From Anthostomella pinea (Eukaryota > Ascomycota > Sordariomycetes > Xylariales > Xylariaceae), in NCBI GenBank assembly GCA_963556695.1, contig CAUWAG010000004.1, positions 2,852,001 through 2,916,000 on the forward strand: a stretch of 64,000 bases of DNA, given 5' to 3'. Below are positions 33,251 to 43,502 of this stretch, one piece after another. Under the pieces are notes generated by a model. The model saw only the letters and a program-made list of their open reading frames with translations, did not search any database and was not told where the DNA came from. The position numbers and the translations under genes are program-made. Position 1 is the stretch's first letter; each line of letters starts with the position of its first letter.

Positions 33251-34089
33251 TCGACTTTGAATGACAATTTCAACCCCCCAACTTCGCTTTTACTTTTTGC
33301 GTGCGAGGCTCATAGTTCGAACCGCCCACTGGTTCTGATTTTTTATGACAGGACGAACACCCCTTTTCTTTCTTTTCATACTTGATAGCTGATACTAGCG
33401 ATGACGCTTCTAGCACATATTATGGATGTCCTTATGGAGGCGCATGGGGAAGATTCGGCTCGAACTGCTAACATCTTCGCTTTCTTTTCCCTTTCTATTT
33501 TTGACAATATTAAACGTTTCACTTCTTCCCTTATTTCGAGAGATGGGAGAGTCTTGTTGTGCATGAGGTGGGCCTGTCTAGTGGGGACCTTGGTATGGTG
33601 GTTGGTTGGTTGGTTGGTTGGTTGCAGTCGTCTAGAGGGGTGCACGGAGACTTTTGAGAGTGTGGCTCACGGGCATCCAATGCACCACCGCCCAAGGGGA
33701 ACCTCCAGTATCCTTTGCCTCATCCGTTCGAATTTGACAATCGGAAGGGTTGACCTTCTTGTTGCCGATTTACATTTGTTGGCAAGAGCGACAGCAGGTG
33801 ACTGCGCCACAGTAGTACAGGTGGCCGGCCTGGTCTTCGCTCCGGCGTGAGTCACTACAGCGCACCTTTGCCTTACAAGTCGTTCTTTCCCAGTGGTCTG
33901 AACCGATGCAAACGGGCAGACACCTACCTAACCTTGGTGCATATATCATCTCATCAGAGAATCCGTTTGCATTGGTGTACACTTTCGAGTCCCAGCCCTT
34001 CTCTGGACATCAACCCCATCGCGTATCATACCTGTTCCTTGCCCCCTTTCCCAAAGCAGCTATCACGTCCGATCATCCACGCATCAGTC

Positions 34090-36573
34090 ATGGCTGCTTC
34101 CAGCAATGACAAGGAGCCTTGGTTCCTCCGATACAGCGTGCCTGTGCAGTTTCCAGCCCATGCTGGCTTCGACCTTGCCATCACACAGGCCGACTTTGAA
34201 GCCTGGGTACGCAATGAGGCGCTCAACCGGGACGACGACCACGAAGAGAAGGTGAATACGGATGAAGACGAAGATGATACATTCACCATGGTCACGTCGT
34301 CGACTTCTCAGGAAGTGCGACATGCTTTGGAAGACTTGGAGATAGATTCTGCAGATGAGACTCCAACCAAGGAGCCTGCCTCCAAGCGCACAGACGAGTC
34401 TGACGAGCATCCTTTCATCCAAGGCCTAGTAGCGCATGGCAACTCGACTCCAGTTCCGTCCATAGCCACGGACAACAAAATGCTCACCGAGAATTCCGAT
34501 GTTGCCTTCCGTTCCACACGACAGGCTCTCCTCGATCTGTTTTTTGAGCTCGAAGATGTCGTTTCCGGCCCACGCCTATTGGAGTTACTCAATGCGGCCT
34601 GGATCGACAGCCCCCTGATGACACTCAAGATCATATTCAATGCTCGCTCGATCCATCTGGGCAAGGCATCTCGAGCCACCTTCTACCGCTGTGCCGGTTG
34701 GCTAGCACAGAACCACCCTCTCACCCTCGTTTCCAACCTACGCTGGCTCAGTCGTCCTGTCATCGAGAAGAAGGTCGTGAAGAAGGAAACGGGCGAGGAG
34801 GATGAAGTCCTCGTCGACCTAAAGCCAGAGGAGAAGGACGAAGACGATGTGACACGGTTCGATGTGAAGAATGGTGTTGCCCATGGTTGTTGGAAAGACC
34901 TCCTCAATATCCTGGTTCTTTGCATCAACGGCAAGCTCGACGTTCTGGCCAACCCGAGAGACATCTTGAATGTTGAGAGAGAGGGAAAAGACAAGAACCA
35001 TAGAGGCAAGGAGCATCTAGACAAGGAGGAGGCCAAGACCAAACGCCACGATGTCCGTAATGCGCGTCACGAACAAGCAGTTGATACCTTCAACTCCAAT
35101 GCTGTCTATCGAGCCTTGTACCTTACAATCGCCCCCCTGTTTGCCGAGCAACTCAGGTCGGATCTGCTTCTCTTCCACGGTGAGGACAAAAAGGCAAAGA
35201 AGAAGATCTCGCTCTGCGCCAAGTGGGCGCCGTCACAAGACCGCTTCCACGACAAGCACACCTTCATCGTCTCCAGTATTGCCGAGATGCTGCACCCTCT
35301 GGATGAAGTCACCGGTGGCTCCGGAGACATGGATCGAGAGCTGTACCTTCGCCATGCTCGGGAGCGATACCGCAAAGACATCTCGGCCCTGCGAGCCCAT
35401 CTCGATGTCGTCGAGCGCAACCTCAGCGCCAAGACCCTAGACAAGATCAAGTACGAACGTGTCCCGTCTGTGGCCATGAGCAATTATGCCAAGATCTTCG
35501 CGGAGAAGGACACTGAGCGATTCGAGGAATACATCAACGCTGTAGCGGAAGGAAAGACCCGTATCAGTGGCGCCACCCTGTTGCCCTCGACTCTGATAAG
35601 CACCGTGAGACGGACATCTCGTCCTGTCATTAACACTGCCTCCTTAGCCAAGAATCCTGGAAAGGCTGCCATCGAGGCCAAGGTGAATGAGCTCGATGCC
35701 AAGGTCGCCGACGGCCAGTGGAAGACACTTGTACAGCGCATCAAAGACTCTGGAACACTCGAGTCTACCATTGCAGTCTGCGACGTGTCAGGCTCGATGT
35801 CTAGCCCAGTTTTTCCTGACGGCACATGTCCAATGGACAGTGCAATCGGGCTTTCGCTTCTCCTCGCCGAGGTAACAGCTCCACCCTTCGGAGGCCACTT
35901 CATCACCTTTTCCGCCCGTCCAGGAGTTCTGAGCATCGATCTATCGTCGTCACTACATGACAAGATATCTGCGATGGAAAGATCACACTGGGAAATGAAC
36001 ACCAACTTCGTTGCCGTCTTCGAGGAACTTATCCTGCCGGTGGCAATTCGCAACAACCTGAAGCAAGAGGACATGGTCAAACGCATCTTTGTCTTCAGTG
36101 ACATGCAGTTCGACACTGCTCAGGCCCGCTACGCATATTCGGATGGCTCGTGGAGCCAGGACGAACATGAGGACATACCATGTTGGAGCACGTCGTTCGA
36201 GAAAATCAGAGGCAAGTATGCTGAAGCTGGCTACGAGATGCCAGATCTTGTCTTTTGGAACCTCGCTGGCGGACGGGCTGGTTACGGGGGTTGTGATTTC
36301 GGTGACCCAACAGCGCCGAAGCCGGTGACTGCCGAGGAGCCGGGCACAGCCCTCGTCAGTGGCTATTCGCAGGGCATGCTCAAAGTTTTCCTCGAGAATG
36401 GTTCCTTCGACGTCCCGGACGATGAGGATGATAAGCTCCAGGTTGCGGAGGATGGTGACGCCGTCGTCCTCGAGACGGAAAGCCGGGCCAAACGGCAGAA
36501 GATGGACCCAATGAACATCCTCAAGAAGGCTATCGGACACAAGGCGTACGACTCCCTGAAGGTTATGGATTGA
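34090..36573 (+). CDS. DUF2828 protein with von Willebrand A-like domain
   Basis: Single exon, 827 aa. The start MAASSNDKEPWFLRYSVP is chosen because the frame upstream (from 33847) runs through leader-like sequence. The N-terminal half is acidic and partly disordered. DUF2828 begins around FRSTRQALLDLFFELEDVVS, with ARSIHLGKASRATFYRCAGW and GCWKDLLNILVLCINGKLDV. The C-terminal vWA-like domain has an intact MIDAS motif, AVCDVSGSMSSPV (DxSGS), and the later strands IFVFSDMQFD and PDLVFWNL. An acidic tail carries a basic KRQK. No signal peptide. Related to TROVE/vWA-type scaffold proteins; function unknown, and a metal-dependent protein-binding role is inferred. Confidence 0.88.
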   Translation: MAASSNDKEPWFLRYSVPVQFPAHAGFDLAITQADFEAWVRNEALNRDDDHEEKVNTDEDEDDTFTMVTSSTSQEVRHALEDLEIDSADETPTKEPASKRTDESDEHPFIQGLVAHGNSTPVPSIATDNKMLTENSDVAFRSTRQALLDLFFELEDVVSGPRLLELLNAAWIDSPLMTLKIIFNARSIHLGKASRATFYRCAGWLAQNHPLTLVSNLRWLSRPVIEKKVVKKETGEEDEVLVDLKPEEKDEDDVTRFDVKNGVAHGCWKDLLNILVLCINGKLDVLANPRDILNVEREGKDKNHRGKEHLDKEEAKTKRHDVRNARHEQAVDTFNSNAVYRALYLTIAPLFAEQLRSDLLLFHGEDKKAKKKISLCAKWAPSQDRFHDKHTFIVSSIAEMLHPLDEVTGGSGDMDRELYLRHARERYRKDISALRAHLDVVERNLSAKTLDKIKYERVPSVAMSNYAKIFAEKDTERFEEYINAVAEGKTRISGATLLPSTLISTVRRTSRPVINTASLAKNPGKAAIEAKVNELDAKVADGQWKTLVQRIKDSGTLESTIAVCDVSGSMSSPVFPDGTCPMDSAIGLSLLLAEVTAPPFGGHFITFSARPGVLSIDLSSSLHDKISAMERSHWEMNTNFVAVFEELILPVAIRNNLKQEDMVKRIFVFSDMQFDTAQARYAYSDGSWSQDEHEDIPCWSTSFEKIRGKYAEAGYEMPDLVFWNLAGGRAGYGGCDFGDPTAPKPVTAEEPGTALVSGYSQGMLKVFLENGSFDVPDDEDDKLQVAEDGDAVVLETESRAKRQKMDPMNILKKAIGHKAYDSLKVMD

Positions 36574-38255
36574 GTAGGGTAATTGCTTGATTGTCAGCCA
36601 TCTCAAGTTATGTTGATTGCATTGCTGGCTACGTTTGTAGCTGTACTCGTCAGGGAAGATTGATTTCTGATTTGACTAAATTGTACGATACCTCCATAGC
36701 GAACCACGGTAGGTATGCATCGGGAATCATTATTACTTGAATTGATGACTGGGTGCCAGATGATGCAAATTGATATCTTCCCATGTTGTTTGGTGTGCGA
36801 AGAGAGTGCCGTAGTTGCAAAATCAACCTACTGCTCGTGCGGATGATGCAAACATAACGCAAGCCATGGGTACAGTACCACCTCATAATGGTCGATGACA
36901 TCTCACTTGTGAGTGCTCCAGACGAAGAATCTCGTTGTATCTACCGATCTTGGTGGGCAACTACTGGCTACTCAAATGCGTGCTATATTTTCGCTCGAGG
37001 AATAGACGTAGAGGAAACGAAGAAAATCAAAGAGTGAAAGCGAATTCAGACGAAGACCATGTTCATCACTCGAACAGTAGACCTCCACGTCTCCAGGATG
37101 AACGCAACAAAAACAACACCCAAAAAGCAAAGTCGGCTCAGATGAAGAACCCCACCACCATCTGAGCCAGGGACCTGGATTTCTTTGAGTTTACAGCTAC
37201 TTTGCTGGCAATGGAGCGTGTTAATGGACTCTATATGCATGCGGGCAAACCCTCTGATGCGACCAGCTGGTAGATGATGCTGCTGGGCTCCGGTTGTCCG
37301 TTTGCTTTGGGTCATCTTGTTGGCCTTTGGTTGGACTTCGGGATGGGGATTACACTTCCGAGCGGAAGTTCCCAAGGTTTCATGTAGTTTCAGTAAGTTG
37401 GGGAGACCAGTATTATTAAGAGAAAGAAAAATGAGGTGATTCTGCTGCACTGCGTCGCCACGTCAAGCCTCTGTGCGTTGAAAGCCAAATTTGCGATATG
37501 TGACGAGAGAGGCGATGACAGAATTCCCCTGGCGGCAGGGGAGTGCGTGACGCCCAGGATGCCAGCTGTAACTGTACGGCTATTGGCAACCCTCGCACTG
37601 CTGACTTCAGAGATGAATGCGTGATACATCAAGGGGAAGATTCAGGAGAGGTCTTGGACAGGGGATGAAGTGCGTTACAGTAAGGAAGCTGCCCGCAGAC
37701 CAAGCGTATGGCAGACCATACCAAATCCAACACCTGCAAAACACCATAGCAGCTCCAACTTCGTGTAGCTTGCTTAGATTCACCTGCTTGACGATCTTAC
37801 GTAGTTTGTCCGACTCAAGGCAGCTGGACGTTGTCCGGTTCGGCCGGTTCAGCCGGAAACTCCACGGCCGAGTCCGAGCCCGACCCCCTTATCCCGACCC
37901 CGAGCTCGGCCTCGGTGAACTCCCTCCCTCGCCAAATAGGGGGACGAAGCAGCATGGGACATGGATGATCGGATGTGCGAGCTATGAGCTGAAGACAGGG
38001 GTACTGTTTAATCTTATCTGATCCGGTGTCAGCGAGATCGCCAGTCATCGAATCGTTTGTATCATTCACTACATGGCCGAGCCGAGAAAGTCGTCTTGCG
38101 TCCATTCTATTTGGTTTAAATAGCTTCAAGTCTTCTTACTTTCATACGCGGCTGCAATCGCATTCCTTTAGTCGATTTTTGTTCTATGCCTTCATCCAAT
38201 CGCAGTGCTTGTGTCTTGTTTCCACGTCCAACGGCGTACCTAGCACACCATCGCC
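36574..38255. other. intergenic, no gene seen
   Basis: About 1.7 kb between the DUF2828 stop and the AMID-type start. Short frames only. The last 100 bp form a CT-rich leader before 38256. Confidence 0.45.
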
Positions 38256-39810
38256 ATGGCGTTCCCAAAGACACTCAAAAAAGCCCTCCTGGTCGCAAGA
38301 GCCTTCGGCATCGTCGCATCCTTCATCTCCGGCCTCCTCACCCGTTCTGTATCCCTACGCCTCAAGCGCGTGTCTCACCACCTCTCCCCCTCGTCCTCAT
38401 CCTCGCCCAAGCCCGACCCCAGATCCCGCAACATAGTCGTCATCGGTGCCTCCATGGCGGGCCACCACGCCGCCCACACCATCGCCACGTCCCTGCCGCC
38501 CGACTCCCCCTACCGCGTCGTGGTCGTCGAGCCTCACGGTACGTACAGAAACATACCATCCCAAGACCCTGAGCCTTGGTTTCGAAAACAAGGTCCGTTA
38601 TCCGGGTTCGGGATGTTAACGCACGCAGAGTATTTCCAGTTCACGTGGGTACTGCCGCGCTTCAGCGTCGTCGGCGGCCACGAGCACAAGGCCTTCATTC
38701 CCTACGGACCCTACCTGTCCGGGGCACCCGACGGGGCGGTGCGATGGGTCCGTGACCGCGTGGTGCGCGTCACGCGGGATAGTGTACAACTAAACAGCAG
38801 CGGCGAGGAGATCGCCTACGCGTACCTGGTCGTCGCGACGGGTGCGGGCGCTACGGATGCGCTGCCCAGCCGCGTGGGCGTCGACGGCAGGGCCGAGGGC
38901 ATCGAGGCCTTGAGGCAAATGCAGGGGCGGATCCGCGATGCCCGGAATCTGGTCGTGATGGGAGGTGGTGCGGCGGGTGTAGAGCTGGCCGCTGATGCCA
39001 AGGCGAAATACCCGGAGAAGACGGTCACGCTGGTTCATTCGAGGGACAGGGTCATGCATCGCTTCGGACGGGAACTGCAGGATGCTGCGATGGAGGGGCT
39101 CTTGGGGTTGGGCGTTGAGGTCGTTACTGGAGATAGGGTGGTAGGGGAGGTTATAGAGGGAGGTATAGTGAGGTTGAAGACTGGTAGGGAGATCGAGTGC
39201 GATTTCTTGGTGAGAAGCTTCTCACTTATAAACTGTACTTACGCCGAGAACCTGTTGCTGACGTTACTAGGTAAACTGCGCAGGCCAGAGGCCCAACTCT
39301 CAGCTGATCGCCGAGCTGAGCCCGGAATCTATAGCCAGGACAGGCCATGTCCTCGTCAAGTCCACCTTGCAGATCCAGGACGAATCGCTACCTAACATAT
39401 ATGTATGCGGTGACGTGGCCGAGACGCAAACAGCGAACCCAAACTCCAGGTCTGCGATGCATCAGGCTATGGTCGTTGCGGACAACATACTCCTTGCTCT
39501 GGAAGGCCGAGATCCGACGTACCAGTATAAGCCGCTGTGGGTGGAAGGACTTATCAAGCTTACTCTGGGACTGGTATGTTCCTTTCAAATCGCATCTTGT
39601 CACACGCCGTCGTTGAGGGTACTTCTTTGCTGACATAACCTACTTCAGGATAAGAGCGTCACGCATCTGGGAGATGGGAGTACAGAGTTGCTGTTTCGGA
39701 CCAAGGAGAAGGACTTGGCTCTCATGTCGGCGCAGGCGTGGAAACAGCTCGGGGCCAGACCTTTCGAGGACGACTATGATACCCTACACAAGATGTTGGC
39801 TGTACCATAG
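38256..39810 (+). CDS. AIF/AMID-type FAD-dependent NAD(P)H oxidoreductase
   Basis: Four exons: 38256-38538, 38629-39209, 39271-39573, 39649-39810 (442 aa). The N-terminal hydrophobic/basic segment (KKALLVARAFGIVASFISGL) suggests membrane or mitochondrial association. The FAD motif is NIVVIGASMAGHHAAHTIAT. HEYFQFTWVLPRFSVVGGHE appears only after removing the 90-bp first intron. Also present are a NAD motif (NLVVMGGGAAGVELAADAKA) and YVCGDVAETQTANPNSRSAM for flavin contact. Typical of fungal AMID-like (AIFM2-type) enzymes, possibly quinone reductases. The first intron has no stop and a length divisible by three, so retention would insert 30 residues. Confidence 0.9.
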
Positions 39811-42800
39811 TCTCGAAGAGTGAAAGTAAGGTGGTCAGTCCAGAACCGTAGGCTACCCTCGCCCAAATGGGATATAAACGAATGAGATGACTGGCGTACG
39901 AGGTCTGGGTTGATCTAGGAGGGATATTGATCATAGAGGGCGGGCCGACACATCTCTGCATGTTGACTCCCGCCGACAGGATGGCTTGAATATAGGGTGG
40001 CGATGTGACCAAATGGGGCATGCACTCGGCCAGTCATCAATCCACGGATACCGAGCATCTTCGTAGTAACCGTGAGCCTCACACGCGAGGCCCGAAAAGT
40101 CGATCTCGAGGGAGAGCTGGAGCATGTGCCGAGCGATGGAGAATTGCTAAGCCGTTTGCTGCGTAACTGCCCCCCTCTTCCGTCCAACAAAGACGACGGC
40201 AGTCCCAAGATACGCAAGCTGCGGTATGGTCGTGCGGATAGGGGCACCTGTCCCCGATCGACATGCAAGGCTGATCCGTTGGGTCGAGCACAAACTTGAA
40301 GCGGCAACTTGGTATGTATGTATCGCTGCATTCACCCACTTCTGCGCAGAAAACGTCCGGATTTTGTGTGCGATCAAACATGCCCACAAATAGTCCGGCG
40401 CTACACGGGTGTGACGTCCCTTGCGGTCGAAGAGCTTAAAGATTATTTGTCAGGGCAAGTTTTCGATGGCGATGGCAATTTGAACATAGTCGTTGGGGCT
40501 GATATGTGCTGAGGCGGGAGCCTTTAGGGGGTGACAGATAATTAGCAGGCTTCGTATCCGCGAGATGCAAGCTCAGAAAGGCAAAGCGTTCGCGCAAATG
40601 ATGCTGGAGGTGAGGAAAGGTTCAAAGCCTCCGTAGTGTGATATTTATACAAACTTGCACATGATTCGCATAGTTGTTGCTGATGGTGCCCGTCCCTCAT
40701 CCTATATTTACCCTGGCGCAAGGTCCAGGGTTTCCATTGCCATTGCTGCTTCCACCCTGACTTCTGGGCGGCGAAGCGTTCACGGTATTCACATGTCCGC
40801 ACCCTGACCAAGCCCTGCCCGTATCTCTTCTTCCGTATTACCATAATCAATGACATGCCCTCCTCCTCCTGTGTCGATGTTCATATCTCCCCACTACCTT
40901 GCGCTCCATCTGGTGGTGGTACATTCACATGCCCCCAATGGTGGCGTGTTCGTATGCCCTGGTGTAGCAGCGGGCGCCGCGTTCCCTCAACCTCCATTCC
41001 CGCGGCATCTGCTCCAGCGACTTTCACCCAGCAGGATGTTCACTGGTCCCGGACGAAAAGGGGTACGTTGACATGCGCCAAAGGCGGACAGGCTTCAGGA
41101 GGAGTTGGTGGTACTGATTATTGCGTCCTTGGTGAGTCTGCACTTGAATCCAAGATGTAGTCCGCTGATCCAGATTCCTCAGATGTCGCGCCCAGACGGG
41201 CTCTGAACCGTGCCACGTAGTAAGAAATGATGACGATGGCGATGATGTGGAGGGCCAAAATGATCGCGACTGTATCGTTAGGCTTGACCATTGCAGGGAG
41301 AGCATCAGAGCGGATCTGATGTCTAGGACCAGTGACGGGGCCTCGATGCCTCTCGAAGTGACGATATGGTTATGACTTCCCGTGGATCACGGCAGGTTTC
41401 GGAACGGAAGTGTCTAGCCTAGATGTCAGCTCGTGTTCCTGCGTCGGAGCTGGTGGTTTGATGCGCCTAATTACCGACACAACCGTGCCAGCGGCAGGAA
41501 AAATACCTACCAAGGCTCTATCACATCTAGATTCAAATGTTGCGATTAAACGAGTTTAGTTTGCTGGTGGGTGCGATATTGTTCAGATGGAGTCGTCTAA
41601 ATCGAGCAAGAGGCTTCTGCTCCCTCTGGCCCTGCTCACCTCCTGGCTATTTACCTACTATCCAGGGGCTCGCACAAAATATTGCGAACGAATTGGTGGC
41701 GCTCGAAAGGTTGTTGATGGCGATGACAGCTGGTTCTGTGACACAGTAAACAAACAACCTCTTTGGGTTGTCGGCCAAGAAGAGGATGTAACCCCAGTTG
41801 CCCACTACTACATCATGCCATGCGAAGCAAGAGGACGGCATATTTCCCCACCTACTCGTCGTGTCAACGGGGACGGGATGCGGTGCGACGCTCTGTGAGT
41901 GGTGATGTAACCAATGAGAGGGTCTCGCTTGGGACCAACATGCATGATATTGGTATATCACAAGCGGCCACGGGGAGAGCCATAGTCAAGCTGTGCTACT
42001 ATGTGAGTTGTTGCTCAAAGAACCCTCCTCGCGCAACGGAGCATAGCCAATCCAAGGGGAGGTCCCGTGGCAGAGAATTCCATCGACAACTGGACAAGAG
42101 GGAAAGAGGGCAAGAGCCACCCACTGCCGCCCGGCGTTGGACCTCCGTACCTGCCCCGTGTTATGAACTCGATTGATTGACGACCGCCGGAGTGCATCCG
42201 GAGCGGCTTTTGGCACGGCGCGCGGTGGGATAAATCACAAGTCGGTATCGCGGCCTATATACTTATCAAGGGGAACTTGCCTACTGGCCCAGGTGATCTC
42301 GAATACCTCAAAGTCAAAAACCGTCAACGAGGAGCGACACAGTCACCAGCTAGGCGCTCTGCTCCCAAGCATCAGCTTGGAGGGAAGAGGTCGTACAAAG
42401 GCGATATCATTGATAGAGAGATGCGGGAGTGAGTTACACGCACGCACTATGCCTCACTCTCCCGAAAGGTATCAGGGTGCTGCCCCTGCAAGAGAGGCGA
42501 ATGGCCCGGAACATGACGTAGGGGAAGCGCCTGCACAGGCCGGTGAAGCTGACTCCCCATACCAACCTGTTTCGGGGTACCAATACTATGGTGTGCAAGG
42601 GGAGGTCGAACATGGAGGTGGTGGTTGAAGAATACATATCCCCGGCAAACCGTAGGATAACGTTACGTAGTCAAAGGGGCCCCAACCTATCCCGTATCAT
42701 AGTCGCAATGGGTTCAAATGACAGGCTGTATCTGAGACAACGACGAGATGGACCTCAACCGAAATCATGAAGCGACGTACTTTGATAAAGAGCATGACAC

Positions 42801-42951
42801 CGGCCGTCCCACACCCGACTGAACGCCGAGAGCCGAGTCAACCCCTACCCCACCCCAGCCCACTAGCAAACAATTGGATTCTTCAAGCGAGGCACTTCTC
42901 GTACCAGTAATACATACCGCCAGAAAAGCGGATTTCATCATCAAATCATGT
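39811..42951. other. gene-poor 3.1-kb stretch before tRNA-Val
   Basis: No gene could be supported. A Cys-rich frame on the minus strand (40079-40380) and a 101-aa frame at 40855-41160 have no recognisable family, signal peptide or intron structure. Composition is irregular and may include decayed genes. Confidence 0.4.
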
Positions 42952-43080
42952 GGTTTCGTGGTGTAGTGTAAGAAGATCCCCTTCATGTTAGTCTCCCACG
43001 CTTACTAACATCATAATTACAGTGGTTATCACGTCAGTCTAACACACTGAAGGTCTCCGGTTCGAACCCGGGCGAAATCA
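42952..43080 (+). tRNA. tRNA-Val(AAC) with a 55-bp intron-like insert in the D-loop
   Basis: Exon 42952-42967 plus exon 43023-43080 gives 74 nt that fold as a complete tRNA-Val. The 7-bp acceptor stem pairs GGTTTCG with CGAAATC plus discriminator A. The D-arm lies around AGTTGGTTA. The anticodon stem pairs TCAGT with ACTGA around loop CTAACAC (anticodon AAC). The T-arm is TCCGG-TTCGAAC-CCGGG. A T-run terminator follows (TTTT at about 43085). The insert 42968-43022 falls between positions 16 and 17, not at the usual 37/38 site. It changes one base of the A-box and leaves the B-box (GGTTCGAACCC) intact. It could instead be a dead copy, but no other substitution spoils the cloverleaf. Confidence 0.88.
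42968..43022 (+). other. spliceosomal-type intron inside tRNA-Val
   Basis: 55 bp beginning GTAAGA and ending TTACAG, with TACTAAC at 43003-43009, 14 nt from branch A to the 3' AG. All three signals are near-perfect fungal pre-mRNA splice elements. ATGTTAGT (42985-42992) pairs perfectly with ACTAACAT (43004-43011). TGTAA at the 5' junction is complementary to TTACA at the 3' junction. Confidence 0.75.
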
Positions 43081-43502
43081 AAATTTTCTTTTTGCTTCTG
43101 CTTTGTCCAATTCTGCCTGTTGGGCTGTGGCGGGGTATGCCGAGGTTTTCATGAGCCTTTCATCACCCTGATGATACTACGTACATTGTCACTTTTTGGC
43201 CCGTGCTGGTAGATCATTCGGAAGAAATGTTGAATTATTCCCGTTGTGTATAAGACTTAACGCAGGACTTCAATCTCGGGCTGACTTTTACTCTGTATGA
43301 TGATGACTTGTTTACTGGTAAGTTGAGCTTTACGAGAGTTCGCTCGCCGGAGCGCGCAGGGAGGGCACGGAAAGACCACTGATAAGCAAGCGCCCAGAGG
43401 TTGGAGGTATTCATGAGGATGAACAAGACAGAAGAGTGCAATGCAGCGGTAGATGTATTGACTATTCCAAAGCGACGCAGCGAGGTATGAAGTAATACTA
43501 TA
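43081..43502. other. intergenic, tRNA-Val to IDO 3' end
   Basis: A Pol III terminator T-tract at the left edge, then 400 bp with no supported gene. Confidence 0.5.

Larger units (their letters stand above)
30755..34089. other. gene-poor 3.3-kb stretch with diverged repeats
   Basis: No supported gene. It contains three diverged copies of a repeat sharing a core close to TTCAGCGAAGTAGCTGA (near 31960, 32544 and 33233), a GAG/GGA microsatellite (31495-31517), a GGTT microsatellite (33599-33623) and the leader of the DUF2828 gene at its right end. Confidence 0.5.

Noticed and set aside
40079..40387. Cys-rich minus-strand frame that looked like a small secreted protein
   Set aside because: No signal peptide, no intron or promoter context, and irregular Cys spacing.
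40850..41160. 101-codon frame MPSSSCVDVHISPLPCAPSG...
   Set aside because: No family or signal peptide is recognisable; overlapping frames are equally open.
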